Below, piece by piece: positions 38,773 to 48,040 of a DNA stretch of 64,000 nt (position 1 is the stretch's first letter; every line of letters begins with the position of its first letter). Both the position numbers and the translations under genes were made by a program. The notes below the pieces were generated by a model that ran no database searches, was not told where the DNA came from, and saw only the letters and a program-made list of their open reading frames with translations. The DNA lies in assembly GCA_965243805.1 (NCBI GenBank), contig OZ251577.1:3162001-3226000 (forward strand), written 5' to 3'. The stretch comes from CATQHQ01 sp965243805. Its GTDB lineage: Bacteria > Gemmatimonadota > Gemmatimonadetes > Longimicrobiales > Gaopeijiaceae.

Positions 38773-39075
38773 ATGTCCGCCGCAGACCGGATCCAGCCCC
38801 TCGCTGACCGAGTCGTGGTCAAGGCCCTCGAAGAGGGCGAGCAGATGCGGGGAGGTCTCTACATCCCCGACACCGCCAAGGAGAAGCCCCAGGAGGGCGA
38901 GATCGTGGCGGTGGGTCCCGGCAAGCTGTCCGACGACGGCAGCCGGGTCCCCATGGAAGTCTCTCCCGGCAACCGGGTGCTGTACGGGAAGTACAGCGGC
39001 ACCGAGGTGACCGTGGACGGAGACCCGTACCTGATCCTTCGCGAGAGCGACATCCTCGCCATCGTCAGCGCCTAA
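38773..39075 (+). CDS. groES: Co-chaperonin GroES
   Basis: GroES is the heptameric lid of the GroEL folding chamber. The 100-aa protein has the normal length and shows the core IQPLADRVVVK, the mobile-loop region (residues ~20-30, EEGEQMRGGLYIPD), EGEIVAVGPG, and a C-terminal strand ending LAIVSA. AGGAGG (38762-38767) lies five bases before the ATG. CIRCE upstream implies HrcA control, and groEL follows after 23 bases with its own ribosome site. Confidence 0.98.
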   Translation: MSAADRIQPLADRVVVKALEEGEQMRGGLYIPDTAKEKPQEGEIVAVGPGKLSDDGSRVPMEVSPGNRVLYGKYSGTEVTVDGDPYLILRESDILAIVSA

Positions 39076-39098
39076 CCCCACAGGAGACAACCAGAGAC

Positions 39099-40736
<1,638 letters not shown>

Positions 40737-40749
40737 AACCTGGTCGTTC

Positions 40750-40860
40750 GACCCTCCCTGGCTCGGGTCGCTCGGGCCAGCTTGGGGGGTCGCGACGGGT
40801 TCGGGTTCCCGTCGACGGGGTCCGGGGCGCATGAAGGACGAGCGTTCCGGGCCCCGTTTT
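40750..40860 (+). terminator. Hairpin cluster after groEL, ending in a T4 run
   Basis: Three hairpins follow groEL: a long bulged stem 40750-40762 with 40776-40791 (GACCCTCCCTGGC region), a six-pair stem GACGGG/CCCGTC (40794-40799 with 40808-40813), and CGGGGC/GCCCCG (40823-40828 with 40851-40856) directly followed by TTTT. The last fits a Rho-independent terminator with a large loop. It also abuts the next gene's presumed promoter. Confidence 0.5.
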
Positions 40861-40868
40861 GCTACTTT
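40860..40868 (+). promoter_or_regulatory. Extended -10 promoter, possibly giving a leaderless mRNA
   Basis: TGCTACTTT (40860-40868) fits an extended -10 box (TGnTAnnnT) and ends six bases before the ATG at 40875. There is no Shine-Dalgarno sequence before that ATG. A transcript starting about seven bases after the -10 would begin at the start codon, so leaderless translation is plausible. No convincing -35 was seen. Confidence 0.4.
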
Positions 40869-40874
40869 GTTGCT

Positions 40875-41882
40875 ATGCCTCATATCGTCCAGGAGGAGGG
40901 GTTGCCGTTTAGCGACCAGGAGTTGCCGTTCACCGAGCAGGAGTTGCCGTTTACCGTCAGCGCGGACGTGGACCTCGGCGCCGGCACTGCACCTTGGTTG
41001 CGCGACTCCGGGACGACGGACGTTGCTATCCGTGCAGGATCGGTGCCGACGGCGTTGCCGAAGGTGGAGCACCAGGGTGTCGTTTGGCAGTACGGCGCGG
41101 GTCGCCTGCTCTTTCGACAGCCCTCCGGGCCGCGTGTTCTGGTGGAGGGAGGCGATTCCGTTCGGTACTCGAAGGGCGCGTCCTTGCCGGAAACCCGCTT
41201 GGCGCTGCTAGGTCTCGCCATGGACGCGGTGGCGTTGCAACGCGGACTGCTGCCCATGCACGCAAGCGCCGTTGCCTCGGGAACAAACGTCTACGGACTC
41301 GCTGGACGCACCGGCAAGTCCACCATGGCCGTCGCACTGGCCGACGAATACGAGTTCTTCGCCGACGACACCATATTCGTGGATCGCTCCGCCCCCGACG
41401 GTCACGTCCGTTGCTCCGCGATCGGTCGGTCCCCGAAGCTCCTGCGCAACGCCCTGGAGCCGACCGGAGCCCGATCCCTCGGGTCGGTGCGGAGCGACGC
41501 TTCGTTCCCCAAGGTGTTCGCCGAGCCCAGCCGCATGTCTTCGTGGGCCGCAGGCAAGCTTCGCGCGCTCTTGGTCACCGATTTGCGTGTTGTTCCGGAA
41601 CGACGCACAGCCGTGCGGTTGCGGGGAGCGGAGCGTCTGGCCACCTGGTGGCACTCGGTCCACCGCGTTCGGGTAGCTACTGCGATGATCGGACACTCCA
41701 AGCTGGCAGAGTGGGTGAGCACGGTGTCCAACCTCGTCCCGACCTGGTCCGTCCAGCTGCCCATCATCCAGTCGCCAAGCGAGTTCGCCCAAACCGTCGT
41801 GGAGACGAAGGAAGCTTTGTTGCGCGCCAGCACCGGCTTGCGCGCCGACACCGGCTTGCGCGCCAGCACCGGCGAGGCATGA
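40875..41882 (+). CDS. HPr kinase-like (HprK-related) P-loop protein
   Basis: This 335-aa protein has the layout of HprK-related kinases found in peptide and polysaccharide modification clusters. It shows GLLPMHASAVA before the nucleotide site, the P-loop GLAGRTGKSTMAVALA (one residue longer than the classical HprK G-x-S-G-x-G-K-S), and an acidic FFADDTIFVD strand. No HPr phosphorylase signature or PTS gene is nearby, so a classical role in carbon control is unlikely. I started it at ATG 40875; an open frame from 40782 is possible but adds low-quality sequence. Both ends carry tandem repeats: LPFSDQE/LPFTEQE/LPFT (21 bp) and RASTGL/RADTGL/RASTG (18 bp). It overlaps the sulfotransferase start by ATGA, so the two probably act together. 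The substrate is unknown. Confidence 0.75.
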   Translation: MPHIVQEEGLPFSDQELPFTEQELPFTVSADVDLGAGTAPWLRDSGTTDVAIRAGSVPTALPKVEHQGVVWQYGAGRLLFRQPSGPRVLVEGGDSVRYSKGASLPETRLALLGLAMDAVALQRGLLPMHASAVASGTNVYGLAGRTGKSTMAVALADEYEFFADDTIFVDRSAPDGHVRCSAIGRSPKLLRNALEPTGARSLGSVRSDASFPKVFAEPSRMSSWAAGKLRALLVTDLRVVPERRTAVRLRGAERLATWWHSVHRVRVATAMIGHSKLAEWVSTVSNLVPTWSVQLPIIQSPSEFAQTVVETKEALLRASTGLRADTGLRASTGEA

Positions 41883-42769
41883 GGTTGCGTCCCTCCCCTA
41901 CGTCTGATCGCCGGCCCCTTGTCTGGCTCGCGTCCTACCCCCGATCCGGCAGCACATGGCTGCGCGTCTTGCTGGCCCGCTTCTTGGCCAACTCCACGGA
42001 CCTCAAGCCGATCGCGGATGTACTGACGGCAATGCACAACGTGATGCCCGTTCACCCGGAGGTCTTCGAAGAGCTTACAGCACTCGAGTCGTCAGACCTC
42101 ACGTTCGACGAGATCGATACCCTGAGGCCGGGGACGTATAGGTCATGGGCCTCTCTTGCCAGCGAACGACTGTACTGCACGACTTACAACCGGTTCAGAA
42201 CGACACGGGCTGGCGTGTCCTTGTTCCCACTGGACGTTACGTTCGCATCCGTGTACTTGGTGCGCAATCCGCTGGATGTGGCCGTGTCGTGGAAGTTCTA
42301 TGCGGGCAAGTCCACCTTCGACGAGAGCATTGCGGTCTTGAGCGACAGTGCGTTTGCCATGTCGTACCCCAAGTTCGGATTGCCAGAGCGGATTGGCGCG
42401 TGGTCCCGTCACGTCGAGAGTTGGCGCAACGCCCCGTTTCCCGTTCTGGTCGTCCGTTACGAAGACTTGTTGGCGGACACGGCAACGACGTTTGCCGACA
42501 TCGTGCGCTTCTTGGGGCTGGATTGCGGAGACGCGGACAGGCTCCGGCGCACCGTACAGCACTCGAGCTTCGATGTGATGAAGAAGCAGGAACAAGAGGT
42601 GCCCTGGGATCGTCTCGCCACGGCCTCCCATCTCCGCGCCGGGCGCGCGGGCGATTGGCGCAAGCATCTGAGTCCCGGGCAAGCCAAGGAAGTCCTGAGG
42701 GCGCACGGCCCGACCATGGCGTCCTGCGGATACCGCCCGAACGACCTGTTGCGGGAGATTACATCTTGA
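41879..42769 (+). CDS. PAPS-dependent sulfotransferase domain protein
   Basis: Cytosolic-type sulfotransferases move sulfate from PAPS to an acceptor. In this 296-aa protein the 5'-phosphosulfate loop reads SYPRSGSTWLRVLLA (residues ~19-33), the 3'-phosphate site reads VYLVRNPLDVAVSW, and the C-terminal loop reads RAGRAGDWRKHLSPGQ, matching the RKGxxGDWK pattern. The ATG overlaps the stop of the HprK-like gene, so the pair is translationally coupled. The acceptor is unknown; a peptide, glycan or lipid is possible. Sulfotransferase and HprK-like kinase genes also occur together near some peptide-modification loci, but no precursor, PqqD-like carrier or protease was found here. Confidence 0.85.
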   Translation: MRLRPSPTSDRRPLVWLASYPRSGSTWLRVLLARFLANSTDLKPIADVLTAMHNVMPVHPEVFEELTALESSDLTFDEIDTLRPGTYRSWASLASERLYCTTYNRFRTTRAGVSLFPLDVTFASVYLVRNPLDVAVSWKFYAGKSTFDESIAVLSDSAFAMSYPKFGLPERIGAWSRHVESWRNAPFPVLVVRYEDLLADTATTFADIVRFLGLDCGDADRLRRTVQHSSFDVMKKQEQEVPWDRLATASHLRAGRAGDWRKHLSPGQAKEVLRAHGPTMASCGYRPNDLLREITS

Positions 42770-42795
42770 CATCCTTCGACCGTTTCCCAACACTT
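42766..42795 (+). promoter_or_regulatory. Possible promoter before the decayed ATPase
   Basis: A perfect TTGACA (42766-42771), overlapping the sulfotransferase stop, is followed 17-18 bases later by AACACTT. It lies about 45 bases before the ATG at 42840. The -10 is weak. Confidence 0.35.
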
Positions 42796-42839
42796 CTGTT
42801 GTCGATTCTGTTGCCAACAAACTTGCTGGGAGAGCGGTC

Positions 42840-44118
42840 ATGGGACTGGAGACGACGCTGGGAGGCCCCGTGGAGGGGAAGTTCTTCGACCGGGAGTACG
42901 AACTCGAAGCACTGACGGAACGGGTCCACGGCGGGAACCATACCTTGCTTGTGGCCCAACGGCGGATGGACCAGACCAGCATCATCCGCGAGTTGTTGCG
43001 CCGCCTCAAGCAGAGCGGCGAGTTCGAGACGGTGTCCGTGGACTTCCAGGCAGCCCGAAGCCCGGCGGAAACGGTGGCGGAGTTGGCTACGGCGTCGCGC
43101 CCGATTCGCGGCGTGTGGAGTCGAGTGAAGAACGCGTTCGCGAACGTCGCCGCCACGGCTGGGGACCGGATCGACGAGGTGGGAGTATCCGAACTCCGCT
43201 TGAAGCTTCGCTCCGACCTCGACCCGGGCAACTGGCCGGCAAAGGGCGACGCTGTGCTGGAGGCTTTCGCCAACCACGACAAGCCCGTGGTGCTGGCGAT
43301 CGACGAACTCCCCATCTTCGTGAACCGGATCCTCATGGGGAACGACCACAAGATGACATGGGAAGGCAAACGAAGCGCGGACGAGTACCTGAGCTGGCTC
43401 CGGAAGAACATCCAGCGACATCAAGGCCGTATGCGCCTGATCGTGTCTGGCAGGCATCGGCCTCATGCCGGTCGTGCGACGGGCTGGGCTCGCTGCCCGA
43501 ATCAACGTATTCGCGCCATTCGAACTGAAGCCGTGGGACGAGCAGACGGCCATCGAGTGCTTGGGCCAGCTGGCAGCCAACTACGGCTTGAACCTGTCGC
43601 GAGAGGTACGGCGCGAGATGTGCGGAAAGCTCCGTTGCTGCGTTCCGCATCATGTCCAGGTCTTTTTCGACAAGGTCCACGAACACCTGCGGCGATCCCA
43701 TGCCACAACGGCCACGATCGACGCTGTACGCGACGTGTGGGACCAGGAGATGATCGGCATCCACGCCAATCCGGCACTGGATCACTACCCCAAAGAGTTG
43801 CGGATGATCCTCGACGACGAACAGTACGGCCTTGCTCATAAGCTTCTCACGGAAGCCGCCCTCGCTGACGGCGGACTGGAGGACGCTGCCCTATGGGAGC
43901 ACTGCCGACACTGGTTGTCGGCACCGGACAGAAACGAGTCCGATGTGGAGGATGTACTTCACCTGCTGGAACACGACGGTTACTTGGTGCGCGACGACGA
44001 CGGCTACCGCTTCGCATCCGGCTGGCTGGAAGCCTGGTGGCGCAAGGGCCATGCCCGCCAGTTCAAGCGTGTCCGCGACCGCCCGGCGTCCTTCTTGTCG
44101 GCTTCGAACTCGACCTGA
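42840..44118 (+). pseudogene. AAA+/STAND-like ATPase, frameshifted and with a damaged Walker A
   Basis: Two overlapping frames make up one ATPase. The first (from ATG 42840) covers the N-terminus to RLIVSG. The second (to 44118) resumes with IGLMPVVRRAGLAARINVF. Removing one G at 43453-43454 restores RLIVSGSIGLMPVVRRAGL and a 425-aa protein, so a one-base insertion splits it. The P-loop is also changed: LVAQRRMDQTSIIREL, where the family has an APRRxGKTSL-type loop, so the essential Lys and the Gly are replaced (Gln, Asp). The Walker B strand VVLAIDELP is intact. The C-terminal part is winged-helix-like (HLLEHDGYLVRDDDGYRFAS). Two independent lesions argue for real decay rather than a read error, though the frameshift alone could be either. 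The family is often found near PD-(D/E)XK or toxin genes; its role is unknown. Confidence 0.75.
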
Positions 44119-44502
44119 ACGTCCGTCGAAGGGTGGTGTCGGAGGTGGCTGGAGAGGTCAAGAAAGCACTCGACCTCCGACGGCGGGAGCCGAAGTTCGC
44201 CCACTGGAGTTGAACGGTCCGGACGAGTGCTGCGTGGCCGACATCACCGACGTACCCAGGAGGGCTGGCTGTACGGGGTCCCCTTGACGTAGCCTTGGAG
44301 CACCGGGGGAATTGCGCCATCGGGGAACAGCGGCGTGCTGGGCTCCGCGGATTGCCGCGACTGCCGACGATCCCCACCTTGGCTCGACGGTCACCGCTGC
44401 CCCACGGCCCTGTCCATCCGGGGTACGAACAGGTGCTCCAGCTTCCACTCCTCGTTATCTTGTCCGGGACTACGGTCCGTTTCGCCGCGGAGGGGCTCCG
44501 AC
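44119..44502. other. Intergenic region with a hairpin and a possible promoter
   Basis: The 384-base gap has no gene I can support. A nine-pair inverted repeat GTCGGAGGT (44138-44146) / ACCTCCGAC (44173-44181) lies 20 bases after the ATPase stop and may be its old terminator. TTGACG (44284-44289) is a lone -35-like box. TATCTT (44456-44461), about 42 bases before the next ATG, is the best -10 candidate for the downstream cluster, but no clear -35 goes with it. Confidence 0.5.
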
Positions 44503-45447
44503 ATGGGCGCAGTCTGCTACCAACTTCGTGTGACAGGGCTCTCCGAAGACGTAGGGACCATTCGTGTGTCCCAGCTCGTCAAGGCCCTAGGTGCCCTGCA
44601 GAAGACGGCGCGACGAGCCACCAGCCTCCTGGCCACAGGGAGCGGAGCGGTCAGGAGGCGCGGAAGCGGATGGCTGGCCGATGCCACGGATTTCAAGGTC
44701 ACCGGATTGAAGGCGGGTTCCACCGTCTTCGAGGTAGCGGCCCTGCCGCTCGCGACAGCTGTTCCCGACCGATTCGCCCAACGGAGTTTCTGGGGCGACA
44801 GCTCCATTGCCGACGATACGCCTCTTGATCTAGCTGCCCGCGCCATTGAGGAAGCCAAGGAGACGGACCCTGCCGGCGATTGGTTCGACAGTACCGTGCT
44901 AGACGCCATCTTGGAATTTCCGGTACCGAAGCATAGCCCCACGGTCAGCTACGCTCTCAGTCCGATTGGAGCCTCCGTTCGCCACGGCTCGTTCGTGCTT
45001 GAGAGACAGGCTAGGCATCGGATTCGAAAGAGACTGCAATCCATCCCCGCCTCTCGGGCCTTCGTCGTGAGCGGTACGATCGACGAAATCAAGTATCCCA
45101 CTAAGGGCTTTCGACTGACCCTGCCCGACGAGTCGCACATACGTGGCCGATTGGTCGACGGAGCCGCAGTAGAGTCCCTTCGGCCACTATGGGGGCGTCC
45201 GGTTACCGTAGAAGGAATGGTGCATTTCAAGGCCAGCGGACGCCCTCGACTGGTCGAGGCTCGGAAGGTCATGGCCCCGGTGCCCGGCGATGCCATCTTT
45301 CGCGAACTTCCCGTGGCGGATGCGCTGATCGTTGGAAAGCAAGATCGGATCCGACTTGGTCCGGCCGACTCGATCAACCTCGACAGGATTGCGAACAAGT
45401 GGCCGGGCGACGAGTCCATTGACGAGCTGATGGAGATGATCGACTGA
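44503..45447 (+). CDS. Unknown 314-aa protein, first gene of the PIN/AAA cluster
   Basis: I do not recognise this family. The ATG at 44503 has GGAGGGG eight bases upstream; the frame stays open further upstream but without a ribosome site. The protein shows no signal peptide or membrane segment. The N-terminal ~100 residues contain RVSQLVKALGALQKTARRAT and the strand-rich FKVTGLKAGSTVFEVAALPL. The C-terminal part (about 180-300) is beta-rich (FVVSGTIDEIKYPTKGFRL, RPVTVEGMVHFKASGRPRL) and may be an OB- or SH3-like fold. It ends in an acidic tail (DESIDELMEMID). Its stop overlaps the presumed ATG of the PIN gene (TGATG), so it could be the antitoxin or a sensor partner; that is inference from position. 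Codon use is less GC-rich than in the core genes. Confidence 0.7.
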   Translation: MGAVCYQLRVTGLSEDVGTIRVSQLVKALGALQKTARRATSLLATGSGAVRRRGSGWLADATDFKVTGLKAGSTVFEVAALPLATAVPDRFAQRSFWGDSSIADDTPLDLAARAIEEAKETDPAGDWFDSTVLDAILEFPVPKHSPTVSYALSPIGASVRHGSFVLERQARHRIRKRLQSIPASRAFVVSGTIDEIKYPTKGFRLTLPDESHIRGRLVDGAAVESLRPLWGRPVTVEGMVHFKASGRPRLVEARKVMAPVPGDAIFRELPVADALIVGKQDRIRLGPADSINLDRIANKWPGDESIDELMEMID

Positions 45448-46021
45448 TGGCGCAACGGTCTTTCTCCTCGACACCGGTATCCTGTTGGGGATCATCAAGC
45501 AGGCTCCGTGGGCGGAGCGGACGAGATCCGAGTACAGTTTGGACGACCCGCAGACATTGGTCGTGACGTCCGTGGTATGCCATGGTGAGATCATGGCAAT
45601 CTCCGAAAAGAGGAAGTGGGGTAATCGGAAGCGTGCGAAACTAGTAGAGCTACTGTACGAGGTTCCTGCTGTCGACATCAATCGACAACCTATACTGAAT
45701 GCCTACGCGAGGATAGACACGTGGACCCGCGGCAGTTCAGTGGTCGATCAGCAAACACCTCCACCGAAGCCAGCGGCGAAAATGACGAAGAACGACATCT
45801 GGATTGCGGCTACGGCTCACGTGACCGACGCTACCTTGTTGTCCACGGATCGAGATTTCGAGCACCCTGCACGGTGTGTGGATCGACTTCATCTACGTGG
45901 ACCAGCGCTCACGATGACCGCCAAGACGCACCAGCCACTCGTCAACTTCATCTGGAGCATCTGCAACCTGCTCACGGGCCAGGTCGACGTGCGGAGCGCA
46001 CGGGAGACTGAGACGACATGA
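45447..46021 (+). CDS. PIN-domain ribonuclease (VapC-like), start region disrupted
   Basis: The product is a ~190-aa PIN nuclease. All four acidic positions are present: D in FLLDTGIL, E in CHGEIMAI, D in KNDIWIAATA and D in STDRDFEH. Such enzymes cleave RNA as toxins or effectors. The coding frame has no ATG, GTG or TTG before the first catalytic Asp: it opens after a TGA at 45437 and the first candidate (TTG 45485) lies past that residue. The natural start, ATG 45447 overlapping the upstream stop, is in another frame; one extra base between 45450 and 45458 would join it to the PIN frame. Either a base was lost (mutation or assembly error), or translation enters by a +1 shift at the upstream TGA. 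The downstream end overlaps the ATPase start (ATGA). Confidence 0.75.
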
Positions 46022-47277
46022 TCACGCTTGTCCGAGCGCGCAACTACCGCAATCTTCGAGACGTTCGAGTGCCGCTTCGCGAGTTTCAGTTGCTGGTGGG
46101 CAAGAACGCCTCGGGGAAGAGCACGCTGATGGACGTCATCGCGTTCATGAGCGACTTTGTGTCGGTTGGGCTGGAGAAGACTGTGGAGGTGCGCTCGCCG
46201 GCCCCAACGGCCTTGGTCTGCGGACACCAGGGAGACGGCTTCGAGTTAGCCCTTGAGGCCGCTGTGCCTTCCGCAATCAGCGCAAAGACGGATGGACTCA
46301 ACACGATCCGATACCAGATCGACGTGGGGGTTGGAGGCCGAGCGAGCGAATGCCGCGTTAGAGCCGAGTCACTCGTTCTCACGACCTCCGCAGACTATCC
46401 TTCGCAACGACAGAACGCTCCGCCGGTGGCTGGAAGCAAGGCGACCGGCACAGCGTTGGTGGCCGAAGGGTACCGTACCGCTCGAATGGTGGCAGAAGTC
46501 ACGAACGGGGGCACGGCCAGCTTCACGCCGGAGTCGGTCGCCAGGAGCGACGGTGACGGTGCTGTACGGGCTGTCACGCTGGAGCCCGGGGCGTCTGCGT
46601 TGGCGAGTCTGCCAGCGGACAGCGAGTGCTTTCCAGCCGCGACGTGGTTCAAGGAATACCTGCTGGGTGAGATTCACAGGATCGCCTTCGATGTCCGTGT
46701 CTTGGCCCGTCCCAATCCACAAACGTCCGCCAAGGGCTTTGTTCCCGATGGATCGAACGTAGCAAGCATCGTGGCTCGGTTTCGCAAGGACTCGCCCGAC
46801 AGGTTCCACGATTGGGTTGATCAGCTCGGCTTGGATGCGCGCGACCTGGTCGACATCTCGGTCGAAGTGCGCCCCGAGGATGGCCATTCCTATCTGGTCT
46901 TCGATCATCAGGGAGGCGTGAAGGTTCCCGCATGGCTTGTCTCCAGCGGGTTGCTCCATCTGGCCGCGTACACGTTGCCGACGTACCTCGCGTATCCGTC
47001 GGGAACCTACCTGTATGAACGACCCGAGCGCGATGTCTACGCGGGCACCATGCAGCTGATACACGATGCCCTGCTGTCCCTGTGGGACTCGCAGGCGTTG
47101 GTCGCTACCCAGTCCATGAGCCTGATGGCCTTCTACAAGCCCAAAGACCTGCTTTGTTTCGCTCGCGACGACGATGGCGAAGTCGACATCGTGTGGGGTC
47201 CCGACCACAAGTACCTTAAAAACTGGAGCGGGCGGGTAAACGTCGGCAGCATCGTGGCATCCGGGATACTTGGATGA
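46018..47277 (+). CDS. AAA/ABC-type ATPase of the OLD/RecF-like class
   Basis: This 419-aa protein starts ITLVRARNYRNLRDV, the usual entry of OLD/RecF-like ATPases, followed by the Walker A GKNASGKST (residues 28-36). The C-terminal half has the signature-like SSGLLHLAAYTLP, then a Walker B region TYLYERPERDVYAG, where the usual E-E-P-E-N-G is changed to E-R-P-E-R-D, and the ATQSMSL strand in place of THSP. There is no nuclease domain in the same chain. The next gene, overlapping by ATGA, supplies a TOPRIM-like candidate, an arrangement seen in two-gene defence systems. From memory the pair also resembles the MAD3 (AAA ATPase) and MAD4 components of methylation-associated defence; not tested. 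The altered Walker B leaves ATP hydrolysis uncertain. Confidence 0.8.
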   Translation: MITLVRARNYRNLRDVRVPLREFQLLVGKNASGKSTLMDVIAFMSDFVSVGLEKTVEVRSPAPTALVCGHQGDGFELALEAAVPSAISAKTDGLNTIRYQIDVGVGGRASECRVRAESLVLTTSADYPSQRQNAPPVAGSKATGTALVAEGYRTARMVAEVTNGGTASFTPESVARSDGDGAVRAVTLEPGASALASLPADSECFPAATWFKEYLLGEIHRIAFDVRVLARPNPQTSAKGFVPDGSNVASIVARFRKDSPDRFHDWVDQLGLDARDLVDISVEVRPEDGHSYLVFDHQGGVKVPAWLVSSGLLHLAAYTLPTYLAYPSGTYLYERPERDVYAGTMQLIHDALLSLWDSQALVATQSMSLMAFYKPKDLLCFARDDDGEVDIVWGPDHKYLKNWSGRVNVGSIVASGILG

Positions 47278-47900
47278 AACGGCAGGACTTGGTCGTGTTG
47301 GTAGCGGACAGGGACATGCGGAGCGTGGTGGAACAAGTGCTCAAGCGCCCGCTGTCGCTGGGCGTGCGCCCAGTTGAGTCGGTTGTCCTCTCGGAGAGCC
47401 TTCACGATCCGGCCTGTGCGACCGTCGGCGTGCAGATGCTGACGGAGTACGAGAGAAGGTTCGATCATGCCATTTTGATGTTCGACCACGAAGGAAGCGG
47501 CAGGGAGCAGGAATCGCCGCAGGAGATTGAGGCGAGTCTGGATACGGAGTTCCAACGGTCCGCGTGGGGCGACCGTGCACGGACCGTCGTCGTCTCGCCG
47601 GAACTGGAAGTCTGGCTTTGGGGTGGCTCCCCGCACGTCGATCGTGTCATCGGATGGGCCGACCGGTCGTTCTCGCTTCGACGCTGGTTGTCCGAGACGG
47701 GCTGGTGGCCACGAGATGCACCCAAGCCGTTGCGCCCCAAAGAAGCATTTAGGGCGGCCACGCGGAAGACGGGGGTTGCGGCACGAGCTAAGGTCATGGA
47801 GGAAATCGCCCGTCGAGCGTCGCTGCGCAGATGTTCCGACCGAGCGTTCTTGCGGCTCCGGGACACGTTGCGGGAATGGTTTCCGCCCGCCAGCGCATGA
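47274..47900 (+). CDS. Small TOPRIM-like/MAD4-like partner of the ATPase
   Basis: The 208-aa protein is translationally coupled to the ATPase. Visible elements are the strand LVVLVADRDM at the N-terminus, the acidic motif HAILMFDHEGSG (residues ~66-77), a strand VVVSPELEVWLWGGSP (~105-120), and a basic C-terminal helical part (SLRRCSDRAFLRLRDTL). The order of acidic strand, DxE/D motif and E-x-W/F-L motif is like DUF4276/TOPRIM-type nucleases that accompany OLD-like ATPases. From memory, proteins of this type are also called MAD4 in methylation-associated defence systems. Neither link could be tested. A role as nuclease or sensor in the 44503-47900 cluster is inference. Confidence 0.65.
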   Translation: MKRQDLVVLVADRDMRSVVEQVLKRPLSLGVRPVESVVLSESLHDPACATVGVQMLTEYERRFDHAILMFDHEGSGREQESPQEIEASLDTEFQRSAWGDRARTVVVSPELEVWLWGGSPHVDRVIGWADRSFSLRRWLSETGWWPRDAPKPLRPKEAFRAATRKTGVAARAKVMEEIARRASLRRCSDRAFLRLRDTLREWFPPASA

Positions 47901-48016
47901 CCATGTCCACCGACGAATCCGCCTTCGAGTCCCGTGTCGAGCAGATCCTTCGGCGAGGCGGCTGGCCGATTAGCTTTCAGTGCGGTCCCGCACGTCCCGC
48001 GTTCGCCTGCCCCTAG
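47897..48016 (+). pseudogene. 39-codon remnant of a further gene in the cluster
   Basis: ATG 47897 overlaps the previous stop (ATGA), as at the other junctions of the cluster, and opens MTMSTDESAFESRVEQILRR, which reads like the helical start of a real protein. After about 20 residues the sequence becomes low-quality (CGPARPAFACP) and stops at 48016. It is probably the 5' end of a gene whose remainder was deleted; the junction would lie near 47960-48000. A genuine small protein cannot be excluded. Confidence 0.4.
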
Positions 48017-48040
48017 TCCCCCACGACCTTCGGTTCCCTC

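Noticed and set aside
40831..41211. Alternative open frame from ATG 40831
   Set aside because: Its translation is Arg/Cys/Ser-rich and lies wholly under the HprK-like gene.
44335..44502. Longer start for the 314-aa protein (56 extra codons)
   Set aside because: The extra sequence is Cys/Arg/Ser-rich without order, and a good ribosome site stands before ATG 44503.
46018..47900. Firm assignment as MAD3/MAD4 of the methylation-associated defence system
   Set aside because: The resemblance is from memory, and no methyltransferase, kinase or other MAD component is present; kept only as a possibility.
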